From PALSA-911 sp963743035 (GTDB lineage Bacteria > Pseudomonadota > Alphaproteobacteria > Acetobacterales > Acetobacteraceae), in contig CAVUOB010000015.1 in the NCBI GenBank assembly GCA_963743035.1, positions 62,001-126,000 of the forward strand: a stretch of DNA of 64,000 nt, read 5' to 3'. A model generated the notes under the pieces. It was not told the DNA's origin. It made no database searches and saw nothing but the letters and a program-made list of their open reading frames with translations. The position numbers and the translations under genes are program-made. Shown piece after piece: positions 17,884 to 27,401 of this stretch (the first letter of the stretch is position 1; each line of letters begins with the position of its first letter).

Positions 17884-19753
17884 ATGTCTAAAAAAATACG
17901 CGTGGATACCATAAATATTGCAGAATTCAAGCGGCTATCAAGCCTGACTATTGATCTTAAGCCCATCACTGCTCTTGTTGGGGGGAACACTAGCGGAAAG
18001 AGTAGCGCCCTGATGGCGACACAGCTCTTTGTTTCCATTCTCCAGGCAAGTTACGAACTAATTGGAAAAGGCGGCCACCGGTTTAAGACGACAATATCAA
18101 ACGATGATGTCGCGTTCAAGCCAACTGGCAATCTTCTCGATTTACGACATGGAGCGCCGGCAACACAGATCAATGGCTTTAAGATTGGCATCCAATGTGT
18201 GCAAATCTCTGATAATGATGAGGTAGATAGTCTACAAGTGTGCGAACTGACAGTTCGCCGCGGAAAAAACGCAAATCTTTCATTGGAGGTCGAAAGCAAG
18301 AGTGGGCTCGGTCGGATTTTGGCGGACCGCAATCAACCGTTTTCGATATTTACCCCTGGCCTTTCCGGAATTCCGTTACGTGAAGAATGGCGCACTCGTG
18401 GTGCCTTGGACGCAGGGGCGATGCATGGCGATGCAAATCTCTATCTTCGAACATTGCTAGATCATTTGTTTGTTGACAGTGTTCCCGAGATCAGGGCTCG
18501 GACTACCTGGTCCGATGCCAGTACAATAGAAAAATTGCCTCAGGGAAGTGCTTGGAGAACCTTTTCCACATTGCTCGACCGTTGTTATGGTGGCGCTAGG
18601 GTTATTGTCGAGCACGACCCTGCTAGATCGAGATATGTTGAAGTCTACGTCCATTTCGAAGGTCGGAGGATATCTCTAGATTTAGCATCGACGGGCATGC
18701 TCCAAGTCATTCAAATACTGGCTTACGCATGTTTCTACAGACCGCCGCTTCTGCTGTTAGATGAGCCGGATGCCCACTTGCATGCTGACAGTCAGTCACG
18801 CCTATACGATGCGCTGCGCGGCCTCGCATCTGAAACTGGGACCCGGATCCTCCTCGCGAGTCACTCCCCCCAGTTAATTCAACGATTAATGTACAGACTC
18901 GGACGCAAGCGTCATTTGGCTACACAATGGGACAAAAGTCGAATTGAATGCTGGCCGACTTCCGGCTGTTCCTATCCTCATGGAACTCGGCGCTCTAACG
19001 GTGGGGGCGGACCTGTTTGACCCCAATAAAAAGATTATCCTTTTGACCGAAGATAAGATTGTAGGCCCGGTCATCGCGCTCGCCGAAGCTAATGGTGCTG
19101 GTGTTGGTCTTGCAACTCTTTCATACAACGGTTGTGGAAATCTAAGTGGGGCACGTCAGCTTGCTCGCTTGATAACAGACATGCGAGCGGATGTCCGCGT
19201 GATTATTCACCGAGATCGTGACTTTCGAACGGATGAAGAAATGAGATTTGAGGAGCTCAACTTCTTGGCTTGGTGCAATGAGGAGAAGCTTGAGCGCATC
19301 AAAGAAATATTTAGTCCACTTAATGATGTCGAGCATTCCTTTGCTCAAATTGGACATTTGGTCGAGGTATTTGATGGTTTAATTTCCCAGAAAGAGATTA
19401 AGAGTATCGTCAGCGACACCATTGCTGAACAACGAGATGAGCAGACTGGCTTAATACGTTCTTTGCGAAGTGCGATAGGCGAAAAGCTCTATAGTAGCGA
19501 GAGATATCGAAAAAAGGATAGCTGGGCCGCAGCCGGCATGCCAAGTAGTGCACCGAAGGTTGCCGACTTTCTTCCGGCAACGGGAAAGGAACCACTGACG
19601 ATTGATCAATGTCATGGAAAAACCCTTCTTCGCGCGTTGAAACCAAGACTCCACGCAAGCATGAAGGGCTCGACCGAAGACCTATCCCAGCGGCTTTTCA
19701 AAGCCTCTCCAGTTCTTAAATACCAAACGTGGGCTGATGTTTTCACAACATAA
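17884..19753 (+). CDS. OLD-family ATPase/TOPRIM nuclease (frameshifted as read)
   Basis: This is an AAA/ABC-type ATPase fused to a TOPRIM nuclease, the layout of OLD-family and related anti-phage enzymes. Visible are Walker A GGNTSGKSS (33-41), signature STGMLQ, Walker B LLLLDEPD and H-loop ASHSP in the first frame to about 18890. The second frame (to 19753) starts with a conserved-looking linker (DSDASVIWLHNGT) and carries TOPRIM-like motifs ILLTEDK and VIIHRDRDF. Removing one base near 18895 joins the two frames into about 622 residues. GC content is much lower than the flanks, as for a transferred gene. No partner gene follows, which fits a single-gene defence system. Confidence 0.78.
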
Positions 19754-19944
19754 ACAAAAACCGCAAATACCTCCTTATTCACAACTTTCCATTTGTCATA
19801 GGGAGTAATTTTAGTTTCTGCCAATTACGTCCGCTCACCTGAAGCGGCCGCCTCCAAGATCTCGCTAAGGGTGGAATGCCCTTCGCATTCCACCAAACAA
19901 CTTATCGACCGCTCCACGGTTCACAGCGCGAGCCTACGGTCGGG

Positions 19945-20300
19945 CAGCACACCCAGGAATAGATATGGAACGGCATAGGCACACGTACACGTCGCACCGA
20001 CACGCGCAACAGCTCGATCCGCTCGACGAGCAGTCGGGACCGGTGCACGAACTGCTGATCCGCCAGCGCACGCAGTTGGTTAACGCGCTGCGGGGGCACG
20101 CCACCGAGTTCGGCGTGACGCGCCGCAAGGAGAGAAGGGATTGGCGTGGCTGCAAGGCGACATCGCCACGGCCGATGAGGGCATCATGCCGGCGGCGGCG
20201 AAGAAGGTGCTGAGGCAGCTCGGGAAGATCGAGCAGATCGAAGCACGGCTCGCGGGCGTCGACGCCAAGCTGATCAAGCAGCACAAGGCAGACCCGCCCT
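19945..20300 (+). pseudogene. IS110-family transposase remnant
   Basis: Two frames together resemble the middle of an IS110/IS1111 transposase: HELLIRQRTQLVNALRGHA and TEFGV in one frame, then WLQGDIATADEGIMPAA and a helical segment (IEQIEARLAGVDAKL) in another. The N-terminal DEDD catalytic part and the C-terminal serine region are both missing, so it is a non-functional scrap. It marks the left edge of a rearranged region running to about 24.7 kb. Confidence 0.6.
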
Positions 20301-20332
20301 ACGGATTAGGCACCCAGATATGGATGTTGGGG

Positions 20333-20804
20333 TCATCCCCCACCCCGCGCCTTCACCATCCTCAACGGATTATACGTAATCGCCACCTTCCCATCCTGCT
20401 TCACCACCCGGTTAAACGTCCGCACCAGCCCGCGGTTCGGCCGGCTCTTGCTCGCACGGCTTTCGACCACCTCGCATTCCACATGGATGGTGTCGCTCGA
20501 CGAAGCAGGGGTTCTCCACGTTCAGTTCCATGTTCAGGAACGCGAACCCGGTGTGCTGCATGGTGGCATGCACCAGCAGCCCCTCGGCAAACGAATACAC
20601 CATCGCACCCGGCACCACGCGCTGCGGGATGTCGCTTTCCCCGGCCAGGAACTCGATGTTGGAGAACAGCACCTCCGTCATTCCCGTCACCCGATGAAGT
20701 TCAACAGGTCCGCTCGGTCAGGTGCGGCCGATGGTGCGGAATTTCCGCCCCACCGGCAGATCCTCGAAATAAATCCCGAGGCCGAGAACCTCGTACCCGT
20801 CCAC
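20333..20804 (-). pseudogene. MaoC-like dehydratase, frameshifted
   Basis: MaoC/hot-dog-fold enzymes hydrate enoyl-CoA esters. Reading leftward from the GTG at 20804, the pieces are IYFEDLPVGRKFRTIGRT, then TEVLFSNIEFLAGESDIPQ and VVPGAMVYSFAEGLL, then in another frame SRPNRGLVRTFNRVVKQDG to the stop at 20333. Three missing G bases (about 20720, 20708 and 20693) and one extra base (about 20505) would restore 157 residues, the normal length. It follows an enolase fragment, so the pair looks like the decayed end of an enolase-MaoC operon. Confidence 0.7.
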
Positions 20805-20812
20805 GACGGATT

Positions 20813-21055
20813 TCACGCGCGGAACGCTTTCACCGCCGCCTCGTCGAATGTCAGCCCGAAGCCCAGCGTCTGCGGCAACACCAACTGCCCCTTCTCGATC
20901 ACAGGCGTTTCCTCGAACAGTTTCAGCATCCACGGCATGTATTCCACCGTCAGCCCGTTCGGCACCGCCGCGATCAGATGCTGGTGGAATTCCGGGATCA
21001 CGTGGCTCACCACCGGCAGGTTGAACGCCTCCGCCATGCCCGCCACCTTCATCCC
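20813..21055 (-). pseudogene. C-terminal fragment of an enolase-superfamily protein
   Basis: The last 80 or so residues of a mandelate racemase/enolase-family protein (MKVAGMAEAFNLPVVSHVIP to EAAVKAFRA) are nearly the same as the C-terminus of the complete gene at 24707-25805. Similarity stops about 20 bases beyond 21055, where unrelated sequence begins, so the 5' two-thirds have been lost. This copy keeps the sequence GGAATTCCGGGAT where the complete gene reads GGAATCTCCGGGAT, which exposes a one-base insertion in the latter. It lies just before the MaoC pseudogene. Confidence 0.8.
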
Positions 21056-21818
21056 ACTAGGTGATCCCGCCGCGTGCAGGCATCCTTGGAGATCATTTTA
21101 TAACTTGCAATGCATTTGGAAACCTACGACGATCGTTTCGTCCCTTGGTCGTATCGAGCTTTGGACATGCTGTTTGATGATGCCAAGGGGGCGATTGCGG
21201 TGCGTCTGCAAATCACTTTCAATTCGGCCATTCTTGCAGCCCTCTGCGCTGTTGGGCTTCTAAGTTCCTGTGCACCGCCACCCCGGGTTCAGACTGCTTC
21301 GATCCAGACCGCCTTTAGCGAAATGAACACGCCTGACGTGGTCAACCAATGCGGTCTACCTCCCAGTACGGCTGTGTTCAGCCAAAACTTCCAGAAAGCA
21401 CAGAACTGGCTTAAACAGGATTACATAAAAAACACGTTCGGAGCGAGCGCGACCGTTCCCATCGAAGACGTCCCGGTTGATCTCGGCGCCAACAGCGCTT
21501 CTTCCTCGGGATCAGCATCGAGTGTTTCTTCCAATGAGAGCGAGGCTCTCTATTGGGTTCAAAGAGAAATAGCTAACAATCGTCAAGCAATGGTTGCCGA
21601 ATGCGGATATCGTATATGTTTGCTTGATCGGCAACAGGGAAGTCAGGATAAGCTAACAGAAGCTTCAAGTGAGATAATGGGTAGGATCTGCACGTCGGCT
21701 CTCGGAGGACCTGCGGTAACTTCCACCGCAGCAGGGGGAGAAATTAGCTTCGTTCCGTCACGGAGGGTATTTGTCTTCCCAGCAGGACAGGACAAAGCTC
21801 AACTGAGCTTGACGCTAA

Positions 21819-22743
21819 GAGTTTGACTTTGAACTCATGTGGAACGACCCAGCCGTCTGATCAGTAGCATTGCGGATGCTGCGTAGAGGAAGGCGGTTGC
21901 CGAGGCGATTGTGGCCTCGAAGTCCTTGGCCAGACGCCGATTTCGGCCCAACCAAGCGAAACAGCGCTCCACAACCCAGCGACGGGGATGGACCTCGAAC
22001 CCGACTTGCCCTGGGATTTTCCGGACGATTTGGATGGCAATGCAGGTCGCGTCCCTCACGCGCTCGGCCGCATAGGCGGTGTCAGCGAAGGCAAGTTCGA
22101 TGAACGGAAAGCTGCGGCGCGAGGCCTTGAGCAACGGCACGGCGCCATCGCGATCCTGCACCGATGCTGGGTGGACCTGTAACGTCAATGCACGGCCATC
22201 CGTATCGACCATCGCGTGCCGCTTGCGGCCTTTGATCTTTTTGCCCGCATCGTAACCACAAGGGCCACCAGCCTCGGTCGTCTTCACGCTCTGACTGTCG
22301 ACGACGGCAGCACTGGGGCTGGCGTCACGCCCGACACGCTCACGGTCGAGCATGACCAGGCGATGGTTGATCGACTGCCAAACGCCTGCGTCTCGCCAGG
22401 CCGCGAACCACCCATAGACGGTCTGCCGAGGTGGAAAGCAGGGCGGCAGCATCCGCCACGGAATGCCGCCCCGCAGGACATAGAAAATCGCGTTGACCAG
22501 TTCTCGCAATGGCCACACCGGCCGCCGTCCCACCGGTGAAATCGGCGGCAGGAGCGACTCCAGCACGGCCCATTCAGCATCGGTCACGTCACTGGCGAAG
22601 CGAAGCCCGTCGCGCATATGCTGCGCACGGGTGGTTGCGGTCCACATGGGTCTGTTCATCCAACTCGGTCTCGACAACCCGTTGGAATCACATCCTACCG
22701 TGACCACCCAACCCCCATTCCGCTAGCGTTCAGAGACAGCCTC
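21819..22743 (-). mobile_element. IS5-family insertion sequence, copy 1 (925 bp)
   Basis: The element has imperfect terminal inverted repeats (GAGTTTGACTTTGAAC at the left; GAGGCTGTCTCTGAAC read inward from the right) and is flanked by TAA on both sides (21816-21818 and 22744-22746; CTAA if the C is counted). It carries one intact transposase gene on the minus strand. A second, damaged copy lies 105 bases to the right in the same orientation. Confidence 0.88.
21835..22659 (-). CDS. IS5-family transposase
   Basis: This DDE transposase of the IS5 family appears intact in one frame, about 274 residues. Visible are the N-terminal DUF4096-like domain (LRFASDVTDAEWAVLESLLP and RRPVWPLRELVNAIFYVLRG), the first catalytic Asp in VVDSQSVKTTEAGG, the second in ELAFADTAYAAE, and the C-terminal Y-(2)-R-(3)-E-type region PRRWVVERCFAWLGRNRRL. 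Several IS5 subgroups need a frameshift to make transposase; this copy does not. The start is probably the ATG at 22659 or 22647; the frame is open to 22707. Confidence 0.88.
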   Translation of the reverse strand: MNRPMWTATTRAQHMRDGLRFASDVTDAEWAVLESLLPPISPVGRRPVWPLRELVNAIFYVLRGGIPWRMLPPCFPPRQTVYGWFAAWRDAGVWQSINHRLVMLDRERVGRDASPSAAVVDSQSVKTTEAGGPCGYDAGKKIKGRKRHAMVDTDGRALTLQVHPASVQDRDGAVPLLKASRRSFPFIELAFADTAYAAERVRDATCIAIQIVRKIPGQVGFEVHPRRWVVERCFAWLGRNRRLAKDFEATIASATAFLYAASAMLLIRRLGRST

Positions 22744-22848
22744 TAAGGCATAATGTCGCTGGATCCCTCGATGTAAATGCGCCGGACCCTGCGGCTCCAG
22801 GGTACCTCGTGAGCTATGCCGGGGCCCTAGGTCCCTGGCATTGGCTAA

Positions 22849-23777
22849 GAGTTTGACTCTGAACTCAAGTGGAACGACCCAGCCGTCTGATCAACAGCAT
22901 AGCTGACGCGGCATAGAGGAACGCGGTTGCAGAGGCGATTGTCGCCTCGAAGTCCTTGGCCAGACGGCGATTTCGTCCCAACCAGGCAAAGCACCGCTCC
23001 ACGACCCATCGGCGTGGATGGACCTCGAACCCGACTTGTCCTGGGATTTTCCGGACGATCTCGGATGGCAATGCAGGTCGCGTCCCTCACGCGTTCGGCC
23101 GCGTAGGCGGTGTCAGCGAAGGCAAGTTCTATGAAGGGAAAGCTGCGGCGCGAGGCCTTGAGCAACGGCACGGCGCCATCGCGATCCTGCACGGATGCCG
23201 GGTGGACCTGCAACGTCAATGCCCGGCCATCCGTATCGACCATCGCGTGCCGCTTGCGGCCTTTGATCTTTTTACCCGCATCGTAGCCAGCAAGGGCCGC
23301 CAGCCTCGGTCGTTTTCACGCTCTGACTGTCGACGACGGCAGCACTTGGGCTGGCTTCACGCCCGACACGCTCACGGTCGAGCATGACCAGGCGATGGTT
23401 GATCGACTGCCACACGCCTGCATCCCGCCAGGCCGCGAACCAGCCATAGACGGTCTGCCGAGGCGGAAAGCAAGGCGGCAGCATCCGCCACGGAATGCCG
23501 CCCCGCAGGACATAGAACATGGCGTTGACCAGCTCTCGCAAAGGCCACGCCGGCGGCCGCCCAACCGGCGATATAGCGCGGCAGGAGCGGTTCCAGAACG
23601 GCCCATTCAGCATCGGTCACGTCACTGGCGAAGCGGAGCCCGTCGCGCATATGCTGCGCGCGGGTGGTTGCGGTCCACATGGGTCTGTCTCATCCAACTC
23701 GGTCTCGACAACCCGTTGGAATCACACCCTACCGTGACCACCCAACCCCCATTACGCTATTGTTCAGAGACAGCCTC
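22849..23777 (-). mobile_element. IS5-family insertion sequence, copy 2 (929 bp)
   Basis: This is a second copy in the same orientation with the same ends and the same TAA flanks (22846-22848 and 23778-23780). It is four bases longer than copy 1 because of four separate one-base insertions, near 23056, 23288, 23577 and 23697. It sits 105 bases to the right of copy 1 inside the same lipoprotein gene. Confidence 0.88.
22865..23694 (-). pseudogene. IS5-family transposase, frameshifted
   Basis: The same transposase as in copy 1 is spread over several frames: SDVTDAEWAVLEPLL, then FPPRQTVYGWFAAWRDAG and VVDSQSVKTTEAGG, then KASRRSFPFIELAFAD, then HPRRWVVERCFAWLG. All catalytic residues are still encoded, so the damage is recent or a sequencing artefact. 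The extra bases that break it are listed under the element. Confidence 0.8.
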
Positions 23778-24018
23778 TAAACCCAAAGCCGAATCCCATC
23801 GAACTCCAAGGAACCGGCGATCAACGCATCATTCTGTTTGACGCGTCGCGCCCGCCTGGGAACGACCCAATCACGAACAAGCTAACCTTTACAGCAGAAC
23901 GCCAGGTTACAGCTGACGCAGTCTTCGTCCTGATCAAAGATGCTGAAGTCCTTGCGCCTCTTGCTCAGATCGGTTGTGGGCAGATTGACCCTCATGCCCG
24001 GCTGGACATTGTGCTTGA

Positions 24019-24636
24019 GGACAGAAATGCGGGGGATCTCCACATCTTAGTGGGCCACAGGGCTTCAATGACATAAATAGAGGTGACCTCGGCATATCAG
24101 GCAACGATCACGAGCCAGCGGCAGGAATCGCCATAAAAGGGACATGCGACCCAGTTCAGACGACCTTCGCCACTGCTGTTCGCAAATTTACGACGACGTT
24201 TGCTGCGGGCGCCGGCCACAATACAGCGGCTGAGTGGCATCACGGTGACTTGGCCGCGGTTTCGTGGGCACCTGAATGGAAATTTCCAGTGAGTGCACCA
24301 TTGGACAACCAACACACCTATATGCTCCGGGCAGAAATTCAGACTGATCTACCTAATATTTGCCAAATCTCTCTTGATGCCGGAGCTTGGGAGAGAATTA
24401 CCCCTTCCAATGGGTATTTCAAAAAGGAATATAATAGCACGCCATCTGCAAATCACGTAATTAACATCAAGTGCGATGAAAAGAACGCGGGGTGGAATTC
24501 TCCAGATCAAAATATAGATAGTAACAAGAGATCTTACACGATGACAACGATGCTTACGGCTATACGCTCCATCGCGTCAGCAAGTAATGTCGTATCCACA
24601 AGCAATCTGTTCCGCACCGCCTCAGCACCTCATTAA
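24019..24636 (+). pseudogene. Open stretch, probable 3' continuation of the split lipoprotein gene
   Basis: The frame is open from 24019 to the TAA at 24636 and reads like protein throughout (INRGDLGISGNDHEP, then AEWHHGDLAAVSWAPEWKF, then MLRAEIQTDLPNICQISLD). No convincing start lies in it; the first possible one is a TTG at 24250 without a ribosome-binding site. It overlaps the end of the reconstructed lipoprotein frame (stop at 24076), and one missing base near 24055 would join the two into a protein of about 525 residues. I do not recognise a domain. It could instead be an independent small gene, but that is less likely. Confidence 0.4.
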
Positions 24637-24706
24637 CACACAACGTCGGTTTGAGCTTCCGAGAACCTTTCCGTCAGGGAACATCTTGATTCCGCTGGGG
24701 CAGCCG

Positions 24707-25805
24707 TCAGCCGGCGCGGAAGAATTTCACCGCTTGCTCGTCGAACATCAGCCCGAAGCCCGGCGTCTGCGGCAGCACCAGCTGGCCCTTCTCGATCGGC
24801 GGCGTCTCCTCGAACAGCTTCAGCATCCACGGCATGTATTCCACCGTCAGCCCGTTCGGCACCGCCGCGATCAAATGCAGGTGGAATCTCCGGGATCACG
24901 TGGCTCACCACCGGCAGGTTGAACGCCTCCGCCATGCCCGCCACCTTCATCCATTGCGTGATGCCGCCGACGCGCACCAGGTCGATCATCACGATATCCA
25001 CCGACCGCGCCTCGATCATGTGCCGGAACGGCACGATGCCCCAGACATACTCGCCCCCGGCGATCGGCGTGGACAGCGCCGCGTTCACCCGCGCCAGCCC
25101 CTGGTAATCGTCGCAGGCCGTCACGTCCTCCAGCCAGAACAGCCCGACATCCTCGGCCCGCCTGCCGATATCGATCGCCTGCTCCGGCCGCCAGCGCTGG
25201 TTGATGTCGCACATCAGCTTGATGTCCGGCCCGATGGCATCGCGCACCACGCGCACGCGCCGCACCTCCTCCGCCGGCGACGGATTGCCGGGCAGCGCCA
25301 TCTGCGTCTTCATCTCCACAAAGCCCTTGTCCAGCAGCCGCCGCGCGGCGGTGGCGGCCTGCGCATCCGTCAGCCCCCGGCGCAGCGACCCGCTGGCATA
25401 GGTCGGCACCCGGTCCCGCGTGCCGCCGAGCAGCTTCCACAGCGGCTGCTCCAGCGCCTTGCCCTTGATGTCCCACAGCGCCAGGTCGATCGCCGACAGC
25501 GCCAGCAGGAAGATGCCCGCCGGCCCGCAGGTATCCCCCGCCGCCAGCCGCAGCTTGCGCAGGATCGCCTCGATGCGCATCGGGTCCTCGCCGACGATCA
25601 GCGCGCCGAGCTCGTCCACCGCCGTCCGCAGCGTGCCGGTCATCGCGCCGCCGTAAAACGTCAGCCCGATGCCCTCGATCCCCGCATCGGTCTGCACCCG
25701 CAGGATCACCACCGGCCGGAACCGCCCGGCCTCCTCCGGCATGTCCGCGAGCGGGTCATCCTCGGGAATGCGAAGGATGTCGGTGACGATCTTGGTGATT
25801 TTCAT
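24707..25805 (-). CDS. Mandelate racemase/enolase-superfamily enzyme (frameshifted as read)
   Basis: Members of this superfamily abstract the alpha-proton of carboxylates using Mg2+. From ATG 25805 the protein has the N-terminal capping domain, then the barrel with metal ligands in LMCDINQRW, FWLEDVT and IAGGEYVWG, and the Asp-His pair typical of the mandelate racemase subgroup (VMIDLVRVGG and PVVSHVIPE). After VIPE the frame breaks. Deleting one base near 24888, as supported by the 90%-like duplicate at 20813-21055, restores the C-terminus to FRAG and the stop at 24707, giving 365 residues. It diverges from the CaiB and thiamine-diphosphate genes and probably shares their pathway. Confidence 0.85.
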
Positions 25806-25920
25806 GGCGGCACTTCCGCGGTTTCTGGATTTTCCTGGACGCCGCAAGCCTATCCCGCGGGGGTGGCGTTGCAAACCCGGGGGCAGGGCGGTCACGTTGA
25901 CCCGCCTTTTCCCAGCCCCT

Positions 25921-25946
25921 AGTGTTTTATCCGAGTGTTTTATCCG
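25921..25946. repeat. Tandem 13-bp direct repeat in a divergent promoter region
   Basis: AGTGTTTTATCCG occurs twice head to tail, in the 304-base gap between the divergent enolase-superfamily and CaiB genes. It is AT-rich against GC-rich surroundings. It could be a regulator binding site or part of the promoters. Nothing else stands out in this gap apart from GGAGGA before the CaiB start. Confidence 0.45.
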
Positions 25947-26109
25947 TGCCGTAATGATGGCGCCCGCTTCGGCAGCCAAAGCCACCGGGCGCCGGCGAAA
26001 GTTGCAGACGGTCTTTCTTCGGCCAGCCGCCCCGGATACCGCTTACCAGGGAATACGCACGCGAATTAGTCCGCCAGAAGACAACAATAAGAACGGAGGA
26101 AGCCAGCCC

Positions 26110-27354
26110 ATGGACCAGATCATGGATCCCTTGCGGGGAGGCGGGCAGAACTGCCTCGCCGGCGTGAAAATCCTCGATCTGACCCAGTTCGAGGCCGGCC
26201 CCTCCTGCACGGAGGCGCTGGCCTGGCTCGGCGCCGAAGTCGTCAAGGTGGAAAACCCCAAAAGCGGCGATCCCGGGCGCACATCGGCCGGCCTACCCGG
26301 CTGTGATTCCTGGTATTTCCTGCAGTTCAACGCCAACAAGAAATCCGTCACCGTCAACCTGAAATCGCCGCGCGGCCTGGAACTGGTCAAGGACATGGCG
26401 CGCCAGGCCGACGTCTTCATCGAGAATTTCGCCCCCGGCGCGATCGAGCGCCTCGGCCTCGGCCCGGACGTCATCCGCGCCATCAACCCCGCGATCGTCT
26501 ACGCCCAGGTCAAGGGCTTCGGCGAAGGCAGCCCGTACGAGCACAATCTGGCCTTCGACATGATCGCCCAGGCCTGCGGCGGCACCATGAGCATCACCGG
26601 GGAGAAGGACGGCCCGCCGCTGAAACCCGGCCCCTCGCTCGGCGACACCGGCACCGGCATGCTGCTGGCCATCTCCATCCTCGGCGCGCTGTTCCGCCGC
26701 AACAGCACCGGGCCTGGGCGATCATCTGCAGGTGGCGATGCAGGATTCGCGATGATCCACTACATCCGCATCGCCTTCGCCGCCCAGGCCGCGATGGGCC
26801 ACGCGGCGCCGCGCGCCGGCTCCAGCAGCGTCACCGGCGGCAACCCGCCGATGGGCACCTTCCCCTGCAAGGGCGGCGGCCCGAACGACTACGTCTATGT
26901 CTACACCAGCCGCGCCAACCCCGAGCACTGGCGCCGCCTGCTCGGCGTGATCGGGCGCGAAGACCTGCTCGGCGATCCCCGCTACGACACGCCGGCCGCC
27001 CGCGCCGAGCGGGAGACGGAGGTGAACGAGATGATCGCCGCCTGGACCCGCCAGCACGACAAGCACGAAGCCATGCGCATCATCGGCGCCGCCGGCATCC
27101 CCTCCGGCGCGGTGCTGGACACGATGGAACTGCACAACGACCCGAGCTTCGAGCAGCGCGGCATCATGCAGACCATCCAGCACCCGAAGATCGGCGCCTA
27201 CAAGATGCCGGGATGGCCGGTGCGCTTCCAGGGCACGCCCCCGCCGGTATCCCCCGCGCCGCTGCTCGGCCAGCACAGCCGCGACGTGCTCGGCGAATGG
27301 CTGGGCCTCGGCAGCGGAGAAATCGACAGCCTGAAGCAGAACGGCGTGATCTAG
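26110..27354 (+). CDS. CaiB/BaiF family CoA-transferase
   Basis: Class III CoA-transferases move CoA between carboxylic acids. The 414-residue protein starts at an ATG after a good site (GGAGGA). Motifs are DLTQFEAGPSCTEALAWLGA (about 22-41), ENFAPGAIERLGL (about 100-112) and the catalytic aspartate in LGDTGTGM (about 178-185). Residues about 200-215 read GPGRSSAGGDAGFA, unlike relatives; taking one base out near 26712 and two near 26751 restores GDHLQVAMQDSMIHY, the conserved segment. The frame is thus self-corrected and the protein probably normal. It is followed 47 bases later by a thiamine-diphosphate enzyme, a pairing like Frc/Oxc. Confidence 0.88.
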   Translation: MDQIMDPLRGGGQNCLAGVKILDLTQFEAGPSCTEALAWLGAEVVKVENPKSGDPGRTSAGLPGCDSWYFLQFNANKKSVTVNLKSPRGLELVKDMARQADVFIENFAPGAIERLGLGPDVIRAINPAIVYAQVKGFGEGSPYEHNLAFDMIAQACGGTMSITGEKDGPPLKPGPSLGDTGTGMLLAISILGALFRRNSTGPGRSSAGGDAGFAMIHYIRIAFAAQAAMGHAAPRAGSSSVTGGNPPMGTFPCKGGGPNDYVYVYTSRANPEHWRRLLGVIGREDLLGDPRYDTPAARAERETEVNEMIAAWTRQHDKHEAMRIIGAAGIPSGAVLDTMELHNDPSFEQRGIMQTIQHPKIGAYKMPGWPVRFQGTPPPVSPAPLLGQHSRDVLGEWLGLGSGEIDSLKQNGVI

Positions 27355-27401
27355 GCGGCCCGGTCGCAGACCCGGGCGAAAGCAACAAAAGCAACGAGGG
27401 A

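Larger units (their letters stand above)
21200..24076 (+). pseudogene. Lipoprotein gene interrupted by two IS5-family elements
   Basis: The 5' part (21200-21818) encodes a lipoprotein: a GTG start after AAGGGGG, a signal peptide AILAALCAVGLL and lipobox LSSC, then a serine-rich linker near residue 115. The frame enters the end of IS copy 1 and stops there at 21826. If both IS copies are removed with one TAA target duplication each, the three parts (21200-21818, 22747-22848, 23781-24076) join without any stop into 339 codons, a perfect multiple of three. The gene was therefore intact before two separate insertions. The function is unknown. A further open stretch to 24636 may be its continuation. 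Confidence 0.75.

Noticed and set aside
18890..18950. Programmed ribosomal frameshift in the OLD gene
   Set aside because: The break site (near TACAGACTC) has no slippery heptamer or obvious downstream structure, and similar +1 breaks are spread over many unrelated genes.
24250..24636. Independent 128-residue gene starting at TTG 24250
   Set aside because: There is no ribosome-binding site, and the same frame stays open and protein-like for over 200 bases upstream.
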